Source of the DNA: Acidobacteriota bacterium
Lineage (GTDB): Bacteria > Acidobacteriota > Terriglobia > Acidiferrales > UBA7541
Direction: 5' to 3'
NCBI GenBank assembly: GCA_013289695.1
Contig: JABCZK010000017.1
Coordinates: 23,036 to 87,035 of the forward strand
DNA length: 64,000 bases
Under the pieces are notes generated by a model. The model was given only the letters and a program-made list of their open reading frames with translations, was not told where the DNA came from and did no database searches. Of the stretch, positions 17,332 to 27,096 are shown piece after piece; position 1 is the stretch's first letter, and every line of letters starts with the position of its first letter. The position numbers were made by a program, and so were the translations under genes.

Positions 17332-19821
17332 GTGACGAGAGCGCCAAGGTTTGCCCGCGCGGCGTCGTGCCTGCTGACTGTAACGGTTCTCCTGTGGGCT
17401 GGCTTTATCGCTGCTCGTCGCGTAGCTGCGGCAGCGCAAACACAAACGGCTGACAGCACGGTGATCGTCCGCGGCATCGTTACCGACGAAAATGGCGCTA
17501 GCATCGTTGGGGCCACGCTGCAGTTCTTTACCTGCGTTCTGCCGATCAGCACAAAGACCGGTCCGGACGGCTCCTACGTAATTCGGTTGGAGCCTGGCTC
17601 GTACGATATACAAGTCGAGCGCTACGGTTTCACACGAATTCATAAAGAAGAATTCGAAATCCTACCAGGACCGGAAATCCAACTTGATTTCAAAATGGTC
17701 GTCGCCTCGTCTGGCCCAATGCCGATCGAATCGGCCTCGCCCGAGCCATTATCGCCTGGAATCGAAGCCAAATCGGCCGATTCTTCTGTAGCCGCGAACC
17801 AACATTCTCCTTATCCGCCGCGATACGCCACGGTAAAAACTGTGCAGGCGTGGATTCCGATGAAAGATGGTGTGCGCCTAGCTGTTAACCTCTATATGCC
17901 GGACGGCCCGCTCCCCGCCGCGCACGCTGGCGAAAAAGTTCCCGCCATTCTGGAATACCTGCCGTACCGCAAAGACGATTGGACGCTCGCGCGTGATTGG
18001 GACCTGCATTCTTATTTCGTCCGCCGCGGTTACGTCACCGCGCGGGTGGACATTCGCGGCACTGGCGCGAGCGAAGGCGCGCCGCCAGACCGTGAATATT
18101 CCGACCAGGAACAGCAGGATGGCCTGGAAGTAATCGCGTGGCTCGCGAAACAGCCGTGGTCGAACGGCAACGTGGGCATGATGGGCATTTCCTGGGGCGG
18201 CTTCAATTCCATCCAGCTGGCGCGGCTGCATCCGCCCGCGCTGAAAGCCATCATCGCCATGTGCGCCACCGAGGAATTGTTCCACGACGATATCCATTAC
18301 ATTGACAACCTCATGCACCTGGACGAATTCGAGCTGGGCATGGACTTGCAGCTCGGCCTTACGCGCGCGCCGGATTTTCCCACGGACGAAAAATCTCTCG
18401 CCGCGCGTTTCGACGCCAAGCCCTGGGCTCCGCTGTACCTGGAGCACCAGCGCGACAGCGAATTCTGGCGCCGCGCTTCCCTCGCGCCGAATCATTATGA
18501 TGAATACAAAGTTCCGTCCTTTATGATTGGCGGATTCCTCGACGGCTACCGCGACAGCATCCCGCGTTTCTTCGAACACTCGAAAGCGCCGATCAAAGCG
18601 CTGATCGGACCCTGGAATCACACTTTCCCGCACGCAGCCGTGCCCGGCCCTTCGATCGAATGGCGCGTGGAGGCGGTGCGCTGGTGGGATTACTGGCTGA
18701 AGGGAATTCAAAACGGAATTATGGATGAGCCGCGCTTCGAAGTTTACATGCGCCACCGGTATCCGCCCGAAACCACCGTCGGCGAGATTCCCGGCGAATG
18801 GCGCGCCGAAAAAACCTGGCCGCCGGCGAACAGGCACACGCAAACGCTCTTTCTCGAACCGAATCACACTTTAGGCGAGGAGGCTGCGCCCGCTTCGCCG
18901 AGCGTAGCTCACCAGTTGAGTTACGTGCCGTCCATCGGCAACGAGGCGGGGTTCTGGTGGGGCGATTTAACCGCAGACCAGCGGCCCATTGACGCGTTCA
19001 GTTTGGTTTACGATTCCGCGCCGCTCGCAGAAGAGACCGCGCTGCTCGGATGGCCGGAGTTGTTCATGGAAGTTTCAGCGGATACGCCGCTGGCTGATTG
19101 GTTCGCGCGACTTTCCGACGTCGCGCCCGACGGCACGGTGACGCTGATCACCGGCGCCGGACGAAGCGGAGCGCAGCGCGAATCCGCCGCGAATCCCAGC
19201 GACATTGCGCTCAATCGCAAGTTTGAGCTTCCCATTGAGCTCCACCTCACCAGCTGGGTTTTTCCTCCGGGCCATCGTATTCGCCTGGCAATCTCCAACG
19301 CGCTGTGGCCTATGATTTGGCCGACTCCATATAAGACGACCACCTCGCTGTGGCTGGGCGGCGCGAACACAGCGCGGTTGGAACTTCCCCTGGTTCCAGT
19401 TGAGCCGCCCGCCCGTCCGCATTTCACTGCGCCCGAAAAAGAAGCGCCGCTCGCTGGCGTGAAATCCGAAGGCGACACCTGGCCGCCGCAGTATTGGACC
19501 CTAACCCACGACCTGATCACCGGAAATGCGCGCGTGGACTGGGTTGGAGATGACTCCAGCGAATACCCCTGGGGCAAAATGAAAGATCACGAGCAGATGG
19601 GCTACGAAGTTTTGGACTCGAGCCCGGCGACGAGCCGGGTGTTCGGAGTGGCGTCCACCACCGTGGAACTGCCCGGCCGCACGCTGGTCTGGAGCGTCGT
19701 CCTTACGCTGAGCAGCGACGCGCGGAATTTCTATTATCATTTCGAGCGTCATCTGACCGAAAATGGAAAGCCACTGCGCGACAAAACCTGGGAGGAAACA
19801 ATTCCGCGTGATCATCAATAG
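17332..19821 (+). CDS. CocE/NonD-family serine hydrolase with secretion signal
   Basis: 829 residues, GTG start with AAAGGAG upstream. A signal/anchor helix (CLLTVTVLLWAGFIAARRVA) is followed by a carboxypeptidase-regulatory-like domain (about 45-125). A long X-Pro dipeptidyl-peptidase/CocE hydrolase domain comes next: GMMGISWGGFNSIQLA (nucleophile about Ser287), DGYRDS (Asp) and GPWNHTFPH (His about 429), then a C-terminal jelly-roll with RLAISNALWPMIWPTPY. It probably cleaves an ester or acyl-peptide outside the cytoplasm. The substrate is not predictable. Confidence 0.87.
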   Translation: MTRAPRFARAASCLLTVTVLLWAGFIAARRVAAAAQTQTADSTVIVRGIVTDENGASIVGATLQFFTCVLPISTKTGPDGSYVIRLEPGSYDIQVERYGFTRIHKEEFEILPGPEIQLDFKMVVASSGPMPIESASPEPLSPGIEAKSADSSVAANQHSPYPPRYATVKTVQAWIPMKDGVRLAVNLYMPDGPLPAAHAGEKVPAILEYLPYRKDDWTLARDWDLHSYFVRRGYVTARVDIRGTGASEGAPPDREYSDQEQQDGLEVIAWLAKQPWSNGNVGMMGISWGGFNSIQLARLHPPALKAIIAMCATEELFHDDIHYIDNLMHLDEFELGMDLQLGLTRAPDFPTDEKSLAARFDAKPWAPLYLEHQRDSEFWRRASLAPNHYDEYKVPSFMIGGFLDGYRDSIPRFFEHSKAPIKALIGPWNHTFPHAAVPGPSIEWRVEAVRWWDYWLKGIQNGIMDEPRFEVYMRHRYPPETTVGEIPGEWRAEKTWPPANRHTQTLFLEPNHTLGEEAAPASPSVAHQLSYVPSIGNEAGFWWGDLTADQRPIDAFSLVYDSAPLAEETALLGWPELFMEVSADTPLADWFARLSDVAPDGTVTLITGAGRSGAQRESAANPSDIALNRKFELPIELHLTSWVFPPGHRIRLAISNALWPMIWPTPYKTTTSLWLGGANTARLELPLVPVEPPARPHFTAPEKEAPLAGVKSEGDTWPPQYWTLTHDLITGNARVDWVGDDSSEYPWGKMKDHEQMGYEVLDSSPATSRVFGVASTTVELPGRTLVWSVVLTLSSDARNFYYHFERHLTENGKPLRDKTWEETIPRDHQ

Positions 19822-19845
19822 CGGCCACATCCGCCGGAGCGCCCG

Positions 19846-20703
19846 GTGAAGAATACCGCCACACTGCTCGTCAGCTGCCCCGACCAAAAAGGCTTAAATG
19901 CTGCGATCCACGATTTTATTTATCGTGGGAACGGCAACACGCTGCACGCTGATGAGCATCAAGACGCCGAACGCAATCTCTTCCTGATGCGCGTGGAATG
20001 GGACCTGGCAGGCTTCACGCTGGACATGCGCGAATTCGCGAAACATTTTCAGCCCGTCGCCGATCGTTTCGGCATGCAATGGCGCGTCGCGCTTTCCAGT
20101 TATCGTCCGAAAATCGCGATTTTCGTTTCGCGTTACGACCATTGCCTGGTGGATTTGCTGTATCGCCAGCGCAGCGGGGAACTGGCTTGCGAATTTCCGC
20201 TGCTCATCAGCAATCACGCGGATGCGCAGCGCTGGGCCGATTTCTACGGCGTTCCGCTCCACCTGATTCCGGTTACGAAGGAGAATAAATCGCAAGCCGA
20301 ACGCCGGCAGCTCGAGCTTCTGCGCCCTCATGGAATTGATCTGATCGTGCTGGCGCGTTACATGCAAGTGCTATCGTCGGACTTCATCCGCCAGTATCCG
20401 CCGCACCACATCATTAATATTCATCACTCGTTTCTTCCCGCGTTCGTCGGCGACAAACCGCACCAACAGGCATTCGATCGCGGCGTGAAGCTGATCGGCG
20501 CCACCAGCCACTACGTCACCGAAGTTCTGGACGACGGACCGATCATCGAGCAGGACGTCGTCCGTATTTCGCACCGCGATACGACTGAAGATTTAATTCA
20601 GAAAGGCCGCGACCTGGAAAAAGTAGTGCTCTCGCGCGCCGTGCGCTGGCACATCGAAAATCGCATCTTGCTATACGGAAACAAAACAGTGATTTTTGAT
20701 TAG
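19846..20703 (+). CDS. purU: Formyltetrahydrofolate deformylase
   Basis: 285 residues, GTG start. An N-terminal ACT domain (TLLVSCPDQKGLNAAIHDFI) is followed by a formyltransferase-like catalytic domain with INIHHSFLPAFVGDKPHQQA and VTEVLDDGPIIEQDVVRISH. It hydrolyses 10-formyl-THF to formate and THF. It lies 24 bases after the hydrolase gene. It also borders the choline/betaine cluster, where one-carbon units would be produced, which may not be chance. Confidence 0.92.
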   Translation: MKNTATLLVSCPDQKGLNAAIHDFIYRGNGNTLHADEHQDAERNLFLMRVEWDLAGFTLDMREFAKHFQPVADRFGMQWRVALSSYRPKIAIFVSRYDHCLVDLLYRQRSGELACEFPLLISNHADAQRWADFYGVPLHLIPVTKENKSQAERRQLELLRPHGIDLIVLARYMQVLSSDFIRQYPPHHIINIHHSFLPAFVGDKPHQQAFDRGVKLIGATSHYVTEVLDDGPIIEQDVVRISHRDTTEDLIQKGRDLEKVVLSRAVRWHIENRILLYGNKTVIFD

Positions 20704-20841
20704 GTCAGAATGTGGAGTGTAGGCGCTGGGCTGTGCCAGAAATCTGTGTTTGTGCGGGGTTTGCGCAAAGCGCAGATCCCGCGCGGCGCTCGGGATGACA
20801 CCCAACTCGCGTGGTCGGCAAATTACCAACGCCAAATGCTC

Positions 20842-21966
20842 TTATCGCGCGGCCGCCGCGCGCGTATCGTTCAAATCCGCGGCCAGCAGGCGGTGAAACA
20901 GATGTTCGCCGGCTTCGCGGCGCACCGATAGCCGCCCGGCCTGGTAAGCGCGCGAACTCAGTCCGCGTTGCACGCCGTCGCAGATCACGATGTCTTCCTG
21001 CTGCACGCGCTCGCTGACGCTCATGCTCTCGCGGATATAGGGCATCTGCGCTTCACTGGTATCGCCAAAATAAAAATCGAAGATCACTTCGCAGCGATCG
21101 ACGCCCAGCGGAATCACCAGGTTGGTATCGAGATATCCTTCGTACCAATTCAGCATGAAATTCGGATACTGCCAGAAATAATACGCGCGGTCGCCTTTGC
21201 GCGTCGCTGCGGCGCTGGCCTCGGAACTTTTATCGACGGCCACGGGGCTGGATTGCACGCAGCAGCGGTCCACATTTTCAATCGTATAGTTCGTGTAATC
21301 CAGGACGCTATTGAGCCCCTTGTGCATGTGCGGCACGTGATAGCCGCCGTCCAGAAAATTATCCACGTACACTTTCCAGTTGCACTGTTGAATGTAGCTG
21401 CGGCGCTCGACGAATTTCAGTCCGCCGAAATTCAGCGGCTTCGCCAATCCCAGGAGCGTGCCCAGAAAGTCTCGCAGCGGCGCAGCGTGCGGATCGAGAT
21501 TCACGAAAATGAAATTCTCCCAGGTTTCCACGCGAACCGGAACCAGCCCGTTTTGCGCCCGGTCAAAATTACAGACTCCTTCAAACTCGGTCATGCCGCG
21601 CAGCTCGCCTTCCAGGTTGTACGTCCAACCGTGATACGGGCAGCGCATGTGCTGCGCCTGGCCGCAGGGTTCGTTCATCACCGTCATCGCGTGATGCCGG
21701 CAGACGTTGTAGAACGCGCGCAATTTTCCATCGCTCCCGCGCACCGCTACAATCGGCTCTCCCGCTACGCTCGCGGTCACATACTGCCCCGGCCTTTCCA
21801 CTTGCGCGGTGCGCCCCACCGCCTGCCACGTGCGCGAAAAAACATTTTGCAGCTCGAGCTGCGCAATCCGCGCGTCGGTGTACCACGCCGCGGGGATCGT
21901 GTAAGCATCCTGCAGCGCAGCGGCGGCGTTATAGGAAGCGAGAATTTCCTTCAGCGTTGGTTCCAT
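20842..21966 (-). CDS. Rieske non-haem iron oxygenase, choline-monooxygenase-like
   Basis: 374 residues from ATG 21966, chosen because GGGAGAGGA lies just upstream. Rieske ligands are Cys89, His91, Cys109 and His112 (NVCRHH and MRCPYHGW). The mononuclear iron site is DNFLDGGYHVPHMHKGL (His210, His215). The DGGYHVP..HKG pattern resembles plant choline monooxygenase and related betaine/carnitine oxygenases more than aromatic-ring dioxygenases. No reductase partner is adjacent. It is divergent from nothing directly but lies just downstream of the TetR gene on the same strand. Confidence 0.8.
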   Translation of the reverse strand: MEPTLKEILASYNAAAALQDAYTIPAAWYTDARIAQLELQNVFSRTWQAVGRTAQVERPGQYVTASVAGEPIVAVRGSDGKLRAFYNVCRHHAMTVMNEPCGQAQHMRCPYHGWTYNLEGELRGMTEFEGVCNFDRAQNGLVPVRVETWENFIFVNLDPHAAPLRDFLGTLLGLAKPLNFGGLKFVERRSYIQQCNWKVYVDNFLDGGYHVPHMHKGLNSVLDYTNYTIENVDRCCVQSSPVAVDKSSEASAAATRKGDRAYYFWQYPNFMLNWYEGYLDTNLVIPLGVDRCEVIFDFYFGDTSEAQMPYIRESMSVSERVQQEDIVICDGVQRGLSSRAYQAGRLSVRREAGEHLFHRLLAADLNDTRAAAAR

Positions 21967-22023
21967 GCAATCCTCTCCCAAAGAAGTCGCGCAATCTCGC
22001 GCGGAAACCGGCGCGACCCGCGT

Positions 22024-22731
22024 TCAGATACCGATCGCGCCGCGCAGCACCAGCAAAAATTGATTAATGCGCGCCGAATTCTTCGCGGGATCGGCGGGAT
22101 GCGGAAAAAGTCCCGGATCCAGCTCTTCGGTGAGCAGCGCGTCTTGAAACCGCTCCATCGTCCAATCCAGGATCGAAACAATCAGCGGCGCATCAATATC
22201 CGAGCGCACTTCGCCGCGCGCAATTCCCAGCCGCACGAACGCCGTGCTGCCGTAGGGATCTTCCGCCAGCAGAAAGCGATTGATCTCCCGCTTCAGCGCC
22301 AGGTCCACTCCATAATTTCCCAGCAGCGCCACGCGATAGGGAATCCAGTCTTCGCGCACTAGCCGTTCGGTGCTCAGCAGCCAGTAACGCAAAATGTCGA
22401 AAAAACCTTTTTCGCGAATCTGCGAAGGACAATCCAGATACGCCGGGAAAGAGCGCACCGCTTTCTTGTAAGCTTCGAGAAACAGCCCGCCCTTGCTGCC
22501 GAAATATTGAAAAATCGAACCTTTGGCGACTCCCAGTTGCGCCGAAAGGTCTTCGATGCGCGCCGCGTGATAACCGTGCTCCGCAAAATGGCGCAGAGCC
22601 GCGTCCACAATGCGCGCGCGCTTGGCTTCCAGGCGCGGTCCCGGGGAAGGCGTGCGCACGTCCGGATTCAGCACGCTGTGCGGAGCTTTTATGCGCTGGT
22701 GTGACCGCAGGTCATGGCTGGACACCGTCAT
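22024..22731 (-). CDS. TetR-family transcriptional regulator
   Basis: 235 residues. The HTH lies at about 40-85 (RIVDAALRHFAEHGYHAARI, then GVAKGSIFQYFGSKGGLF). The C-terminal ligand domain is not assignable. ATG 22731 has GGAG 10 bases upstream, but a perfect palindrome lies within its first 10 codons, so translation may begin later at a GTG. It is divergent from the FAD oxidoreductase and upstream of the Rieske gene, so it probably controls both arms. Confidence 0.85.
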   Translation of the reverse strand: MTVSSHDLRSHQRIKAPHSVLNPDVRTPSPGPRLEAKRARIVDAALRHFAEHGYHAARIEDLSAQLGVAKGSIFQYFGSKGGLFLEAYKKAVRSFPAYLDCPSQIREKGFFDILRYWLLSTERLVREDWIPYRVALLGNYGVDLALKREINRFLLAEDPYGSTAFVRLGIARGEVRSDIDAPLIVSILDWTMERFQDALLTEELDPGLFPHPADPAKNSARINQFLLVLRGAIGI

Positions 22732-22791
22732 TGGATTATTTCTCCAGTTATGCTATCTAATTCCAGTCCATACTGTAGTGACTGGCGGTCA
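22702..22791. promoter_or_regulatory. Two TGAC-type palindromes in the TetR/oxidoreductase control region
   Basis: TGACC-GCA-GGTCA (22702-22714) is perfect. TGAC-TGGCG-GTCA (22779-22791) matches its outer four bases, within a region that also has CCAGTC (22763-22768)/GACTGG (22780-22785). The spacing and symmetry fit two operators for the local TetR regulator, one in the early coding part of tetR and one just before the ATG at 22804. Confidence 0.5.
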
Positions 22792-22803
22792 TACTAATCC
22801 CGG

Positions 22804-24429
22804 ATGCCTCCGCTACGCAAGACCTATGATGCGATCGTCATCGGCGCAGGCCACAACGGCCTGACGGCCGCGGCTTATCTTTCGCGCGCCGGATTTTCTA
22901 CGCTCGTCGTGGAGCGCCGCGAAATTGTGGGCGGCTGCTGCGTCACCGAAGAAATCGCGCCGGGTTGCCGCGCTTCCACCACTTCTTATATCGCGAGCAT
23001 GTTGCGGCCCACGATTATTCGCGATCTCGAACTCGGCGCGCACGGCTTGAAAATGGTGCCGTGCGACCCCGGCTTGCTGGTTCCGTTTCCGGATGGCCAA
23101 ATGGTGCCGTGGTGGACCCAGCGCGAGCGCGCCATTGCGGAATTCCGCAAACTTTCGCCGCGCGATGCGGACACTTTCGTGCGTATGGACGACCAGTTGA
23201 AAAAACTGGCACGTTACCTCCAGCCGTTTTTCCTGGAACCGCCGCCGGATCCCACACTCCGCGGCGCCGCTGGCTGGTTCGAACTTCTGCGGGTGGGGAA
23301 AAGATTCCGAGGCATGCCGGGCGAAGAAACTGCGCAGCTCGTTTCGCTCCTCACCGGAAGCCTCGGCGATTTTCTCGATCGCCATTATGAATCCGAAAAA
23401 ATGAAGACCATGTTTCTCGCAAACAATGTTTACGGCAAGCACGGCGGCCCGTACGATGCGGGCTCCGCGCTGGGATTGCTCTTCCATCTGTTGAGCGGCG
23501 GCGACGGCGAAATTCAGGGCTTCTACGGCCACGTGATTGGCGGAATGGGCGGGATCACCCAAGCGCTCGCTTCGGCGTGCCGCAAACTGGGCGCGGAAAT
23601 TCTTACCGCCGCGCCCGTCGCGAAAGTGGACGTGCACGATGGCCGCGCGCGCGGCGTGGTCCTCGATGACGGCGCAGAAATTTCGGCGCGTTTCGTGCTT
23701 TCGAACGCCGACCCCAAACGCACGTTCCTCGGCTTGGTGGAAGCTCGCGAGCTGCCAGCCGATTTTCGTCACGCGGTGGCGGGCATCAAGATGGACGGCC
23801 CCTGCGCCAAGGTAAATTTCGTTTTAAGCGAAGAACCGTGCGTGACCGGGATGCCGCGAGAATGGCCCGCGTCGCAGCGCGCGCTGTTCACCCTGGTGCC
23901 GTCACTGGAATTCGCCGAACGATGCTACGACATCGCCAAGTTCGGCGAAATTCCCGAGGAGCTGTGGGTGGATTGCGTCGTCGCCTCGAACGTGGATTCC
24001 ACGCTGGCGCCGGCGGGCAAGCACGTGATGACCGCTTTCATTCAATACGTCCCCTACAAGTTGCGCCACGGAAACTGGGACGAAAATCGCGAGCTCCTGG
24101 GCGACCGGGTGGTGAAAAAAATCGCGGAGTACGCGCCTAACCTGCCGAATTCCATCATGGCGCGACAGGTGCTCACTCCGCTCGATCTGGAACGCACCTA
24201 CGGCCTCACCGAGGGAAATATTTTTCACGGCGATCTTTCGCTCGAGCAGCTTTTTTTCATGCGGCCGGTGGCCGGCTGGGCGCAGTACCGCACGCCCATC
24301 GCTGGACTGTATCTTTGCGGCGCGGGCGCGCATCCGGGCGGCGGCGTCACCGGCGCGCCGGGGTACAACGCCGCGCATCAAGTCCTGCGCGACAGCAAGC
24401 GCGGCGAAGCGAAAATGGCGCATGCGTGA
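22804..24429 (+). CDS. FAD-dependent oxidoreductase, phytoene-dehydrogenase/PYROXD2-like
   Basis: 541 residues. The N-terminal dinucleotide fold AIVIGAGHNGLTAAAYLSRAG is followed by VVERREIVGGCCVTEE. The C-terminal FAD motif is GLYLCGAGAHPGGGVTGAPG. This set is typical of CrtI-like amine oxidoreductases of the PYROXD2 group, which are not carotenoid enzymes. Its place between the Rieske enzyme and a betaine methyltransferase suggests oxidation of a methylated amine or a betaine-derived aldehyde. This is inference. Confidence 0.8.
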   Translation: MPPLRKTYDAIVIGAGHNGLTAAAYLSRAGFSTLVVERREIVGGCCVTEEIAPGCRASTTSYIASMLRPTIIRDLELGAHGLKMVPCDPGLLVPFPDGQMVPWWTQRERAIAEFRKLSPRDADTFVRMDDQLKKLARYLQPFFLEPPPDPTLRGAAGWFELLRVGKRFRGMPGEETAQLVSLLTGSLGDFLDRHYESEKMKTMFLANNVYGKHGGPYDAGSALGLLFHLLSGGDGEIQGFYGHVIGGMGGITQALASACRKLGAEILTAAPVAKVDVHDGRARGVVLDDGAEISARFVLSNADPKRTFLGLVEARELPADFRHAVAGIKMDGPCAKVNFVLSEEPCVTGMPREWPASQRALFTLVPSLEFAERCYDIAKFGEIPEELWVDCVVASNVDSTLAPAGKHVMTAFIQYVPYKLRHGNWDENRELLGDRVVKKIAEYAPNLPNSIMARQVLTPLDLERTYGLTEGNIFHGDLSLEQLFFMRPVAGWAQYRTPIAGLYLCGAGAHPGGGVTGAPGYNAAHQVLRDSKRGEAKMAHA

Positions 24430-24501
24430 CGAAGCACTTTTCCGGAGTGACTTTAGATTTTCATGGGAGACGCGCAACGATGCAGCTCCCAAGGAGCACC
24501 A

Positions 24502-25509
24502 ATGCCCAGCACCAATAAAAAAGGCATCCTCGAACGATTATCCGAAGGCGTAGCCCTCGGCGACGGCGGTTACCTGCTCGAACTTGAGAAGCGCGGCCGC
24601 GTGCGCGCCGGCCCGTTCACGCCTGAAGTCGCGCTGAACAATCCCGAATCACTGCTCGAGCTGCATCGCGAATTTCGCGACGCCGGCGCCGAAGTCCTGC
24701 AAGCGCTCACGTTCTATGCCAGCCGCGACAAACTCGCGACCGTCGGCCTGGGCGAGCGCGTGGAGGAATTAAACCGCGCCGCCGTGCGCATTGCCAAGCA
24801 GGCCGCCGGCGATCGCTGCCTCGTCGCGGGAAATCTAAGCCTCACATGGATGTACGAGCCCAACGACAAAGCCGCGGCCGACCGGGTGCGCAAGACTTTC
24901 GATGAGCAACTCGATGTGCAGGTCGCCGAAGGCGTGGACTTCATCATCGGCGAAACATTTTCATTTCTCGGTGAAGCCTTGCTGGCCGTCGAACAAGCGA
25001 AAAAAACAAAGTTGCCGGTGATGGTCACCGTGTGCTTCGAAAATCAGGACATCACCACCGACGGCAAGACGGCCGCGGAGGTCGCGCGAGCCCTGGCCGA
25101 TGCCGGAGCGGACGTCGTCGGCATCAATTGCCTGCGCAGCCCCGAACACACTCTGCCGCTGATGGCGGAAATGCGTAAAGCCGTGCCGGGCTACATCGGC
25201 TGCCAGCCGGTCGCCTATCGCACCACGCACACGCACCGCGATTTCACCAGCTTGCCGGCGTTTCCGGACCAGCTCGAGCCCTACCAACTCACTCGCCGCG
25301 AGATGGCCGAATACGCGGTCAAAGCGCGTGAGCTCGGCGTGAATTACATCGGCGCGTGCTGCGGCGCGGTCGCCACACACATCCGCGAAATGGCGCGCGC
25401 GCTCGGAAAGATACCGGCCGACGATCGGATCTGGAAAAAAGGGGGCGAGAAACCCATGTCCGCCTACGAATATTACGGCCACGATCAGAAAGCCAAGGCG
25501 GGCTCGTAG
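24502..25509 (+). CDS. Betaine-homocysteine S-methyltransferase-like enzyme
   Basis: 335 residues from ATG 24502 with AAGGAG upstream. Homocysteine methyltransferase barrel: ALGDGGYLLELEKRG, EVLQALTFYASRDKL, DFIIGETFSFLGEA. The zinc Cys residues lie in VVGINCLRSPEH and NYIGACCGAVATHI. The sequence is closer to BHMT than to cobalamin-dependent MetH. It would transfer a methyl group from betaine, or a similar donor, to homocysteine. Confidence 0.82.
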   Translation: MPSTNKKGILERLSEGVALGDGGYLLELEKRGRVRAGPFTPEVALNNPESLLELHREFRDAGAEVLQALTFYASRDKLATVGLGERVEELNRAAVRIAKQAAGDRCLVAGNLSLTWMYEPNDKAAADRVRKTFDEQLDVQVAEGVDFIIGETFSFLGEALLAVEQAKKTKLPVMVTVCFENQDITTDGKTAAEVARALADAGADVVGINCLRSPEHTLPLMAEMRKAVPGYIGCQPVAYRTTHTHRDFTSLPAFPDQLEPYQLTRREMAEYAVKARELGVNYIGACCGAVATHIREMARALGKIPADDRIWKKGGEKPMSAYEYYGHDQKAKAGS

Positions 25510-25633
25510 GAAATCGCAAACGACGCTCAACAAAGCGGCGCTTGATGCCGCGTCGCGAATCCCGCTCGCTTTTCGGCGCGGTCTCGGCGCATGATGTCCG
25601 CCTCATGCTCAGGCCTCGCGGAGATTCCCGCCC

Positions 25634-27046
25634 ATGAGTGAAACGCCCGGCTCCAATCGCCCGCACCGCGCCATGGGCTTTCGGGATCTGGTGCTGTTCT
25701 ACATCGTCACCGGCATCAGCCTGCGCTGGATCGCCACGGCCGCGACCGTCGGCGCGAGTGCGGTGGTCATCTGGCTGATCGCCTGGTGCGCCTTTTATCT
25801 TCCTCTCGCGCTTTCCGTGATGGAGCTTTCCTCGCGCTATCCGCAGGAAGGCGGCATGTACATCTGGACCAAGCGCGCTTTCGGTGAATTTCCGGGATTC
25901 ATGACCGGCTGGACCTACTGGGCCAGCAATCTTCCTTACTATCCGGCCGTTCTCTACTTCGCCGCCGGCAACGCGCTATATATAGGACCGGCCAGCTGGC
26001 AATCACTTTCGAGCAACAAGACGTATTTCCTGCTGTTCGCGCTTTTGGGATTGGCGCTCGGCACGTTCCTGAACGTCATCGGCTTGTCCGTCGGCAAATG
26101 GCTGCACAATCTCGGCGCCATCGGCACCTGGCTGCCCATCGCGATTCTTTTCGCCATCGCCGCCACCGCTTGGCATCGCTTCGGCTCCGCTACAAAATTC
26201 ACCGCCGCCAGCATGACTCCACACATGCATTTCCGCGATGTGTTGTTCATGGCGACGATTGTGTTCGCGCTCGGCGGTTCGGAATCCGCGTCTTTTCTCG
26301 GCGACGAAGTGAAAGACGCGCGCAGAAATCTCCCGCGCGGGCTGCTCGCCGGTGGCGCGTTTGTCACCACCGGCTACATTCTTGGTACTGTTGCCGTGCT
26401 GATCGCTTTACCGGCCAGCCAGGTGAGTGGATTGCAAGGCATCATGCAGGCGATTTCGCAATCCGCAGAGCGCGTCGGCTTCGCTGGAATTGGGCCGCTC
26501 GCGGCGCTCTTGATTACCATCAGCAACTTGGGCGCGCTCGGCGCATGGCTGGCAGTTTCGGCGCGGCTCCCGTTTGTTGCCGGACTCGATCGCTACTTGC
26601 CGTCCGCGTTCGCGCGAGTTCATCCGAAATGGGGCACGCCGCACGTGGCGCTGCTGGTGCAGGCGGCCTGCGGCGTGATTTTTATTGTGTTGGGTCAGGC
26701 GGGAACAAGCGTGTACGGCGCTTACGAAGTTCTCGTGAGCATGGGCATCATCACTTATTTCATTCCTTATCTTTTTGTGTTTGCGTCGCTGATTCGTTTG
26801 CAGCGAGAGCCGGCCGGGCCGGAAGTGATGCGGATACCGGGAGGCCGCGGTGCAGCATTCGCGCTTGGCGTGCTGGGATTCAGCACCACGCTTGTGACGA
26901 TCGCGTTCTCGGTGATCCCGGCGGATGACGAGCCGCACAAGGTGCTGGCCGTCGTGAAAATCGTGGGGCTTACCGCTCTATTGCTCGCGATCGGAGTGAT
27001 TGCATTCGCTTGGGGAAAATCGCACGCCGCGAAAAATCCTGCGTGA
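25634..27046 (+). CDS. APC-superfamily amino acid/amine permease
   Basis: 470 residues with about 12 membrane helices. The family start is seen in MGFRDLVLFYIVTGISLRW and the helix 3 region in SSRYPQEGGMYIWTKRAFGE. As last gene of the FAD oxidoreductase-BHMT run it is the likely importer of the pathway substrate (choline, betaine or another quaternary amine), but APC sequences do not reveal specificity. Confidence 0.85.
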   Translation: MSETPGSNRPHRAMGFRDLVLFYIVTGISLRWIATAATVGASAVVIWLIAWCAFYLPLALSVMELSSRYPQEGGMYIWTKRAFGEFPGFMTGWTYWASNLPYYPAVLYFAAGNALYIGPASWQSLSSNKTYFLLFALLGLALGTFLNVIGLSVGKWLHNLGAIGTWLPIAILFAIAATAWHRFGSATKFTAASMTPHMHFRDVLFMATIVFALGGSESASFLGDEVKDARRNLPRGLLAGGAFVTTGYILGTVAVLIALPASQVSGLQGIMQAISQSAERVGFAGIGPLAALLITISNLGALGAWLAVSARLPFVAGLDRYLPSAFARVHPKWGTPHVALLVQAACGVIFIVLGQAGTSVYGAYEVLVSMGIITYFIPYLFVFASLIRLQREPAGPEVMRIPGGRGAAFALGVLGFSTTLVTIAFSVIPADDEPHKVLAVVKIVGLTALLLAIGVIAFAWGKSHAAKNPA

Positions 27047-27096
27047 TGCCGCACTCCTCAGGCGCAAAACGTCCCGGCAGAATTTCCAACGTGCGT

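Noticed and set aside
20968..22362. 464-codon plus-strand frame opposite the Rieske and TetR genes
   Set aside because: It crosses two real minus-strand genes and has no recognisable domain.
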